A stretch of 41,388 nucleotides of DNA. Source: Anaerolineae bacterium (GTDB taxonomy: Bacteria > Chloroflexota > Anaerolineae > JACIWR01). The stretch spans positions 1 to 41,388 of the forward strand of contig JAGGZG010000348.1 of NCBI GenBank assembly GCA_021162125.1, in the 5' to 3' direction. How positions within the stretch are numbered: position 1 is the stretch's first letter; each line of letters starts with the position of its first letter. The position numbers were made by a program, and so were the translations under genes. The notes below the pieces were generated by a model that saw only the letters and a list, made by a program, of their open reading frames with translations, was not told the origin of the DNA and ran no database searches. Shown one piece after another: positions 41,371-41,388 of this stretch.

Positions 41371-41388
41371 ACGCGAGTGGTATTGTAC

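Noticed and set aside
1..41388. CRISPR arrays, rRNA genes and insertion-sequence transposases
   Set aside because: No regularly spaced direct repeats, no rRNA-like sequence and no transposase motifs were seen; the repeats present are palindromic and dispersed.

Overview
The window is a GC-rich bacterial chromosome segment dominated by one long ribosomal-protein supercluster on the minus strand (about 7.3-34.9 kb), flanked by ordinary plus-strand genes. The organism is most likely a member of the Chloroflexota, perhaps Anaerolineae-like. This rests on the mix of accessory genes, the many palindromic intergenic repeats, a Chloroflexota-style low-complexity linker in a secreted protein, zinc-type (four-Cys) S4 and S14, and protein sequences that resemble that phylum from memory. 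It is an inference; no 16S rRNA is present to settle it.

Left flank (1-7.3 kb, plus strand): the 3' part of a KimA/YdaO-like APC permease, an MFS exporter, a stand-alone ChrB C-terminal-type protein, an FtsK/SpoIIIE DNA translocase with a clear promoter, and triose-phosphate isomerase. Two stretches of about 0.5 kb here hold only palindromic repeats. A strong hairpin separates tpiA from the convergent ribosomal cluster.

Ribosomal supercluster (minus strand; transcription runs from high to low coordinates): rpoB, rpsL, rpsG, fusA, tuf, rpsJ, rplC, rplD, rplW, rplB, rpsS, rplV, rpsC, rplP, rpmC, rpsQ, rplN, rplX, rplE, rpsN, rpsH, rplF, rplR, rpsE, rpmD, rplO, secY, adk, map, rpmJ, rpsM, rpsK, rpsD, rpoA, rplQ, truA, rplM, rpsI. 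Order is the classical str-S10-spc-alpha order with the rplM-rpsI pair appended, but rpoC is missing between rpoB and rpsL, and infA is missing between map and rpmJ. Several gaps inside the cluster (11.75-12.07, 21.2-21.4, 30.7-30.9 kb) contain palindromic or MITE-like elements. EF-Tu has a non-canonical switch I, and RpoB carries an insertion of about 140 residues with four repeated W-[LF]-x-E-x-G motifs.

Right flank (35.4-41.4 kb): an ECF sigma factor with a one-TM partner protein (minus strand), divergent from a secreted jelly-roll-type protein, with near-consensus promoters for both in the shared intergenic region. Then come a SnoaL-like lipoprotein, a ComEA-like membrane protein whose promoter is separated from the gene by a TIR-bounded element, a corrinoid protein, and a class I aminotransferase. 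The aminotransferase reading frame runs through the antisense of a tRNA-Arg gene. A tRNA-His lies just beyond, with a perfect 15-bp palindrome of the dispersed family between the two tRNAs.
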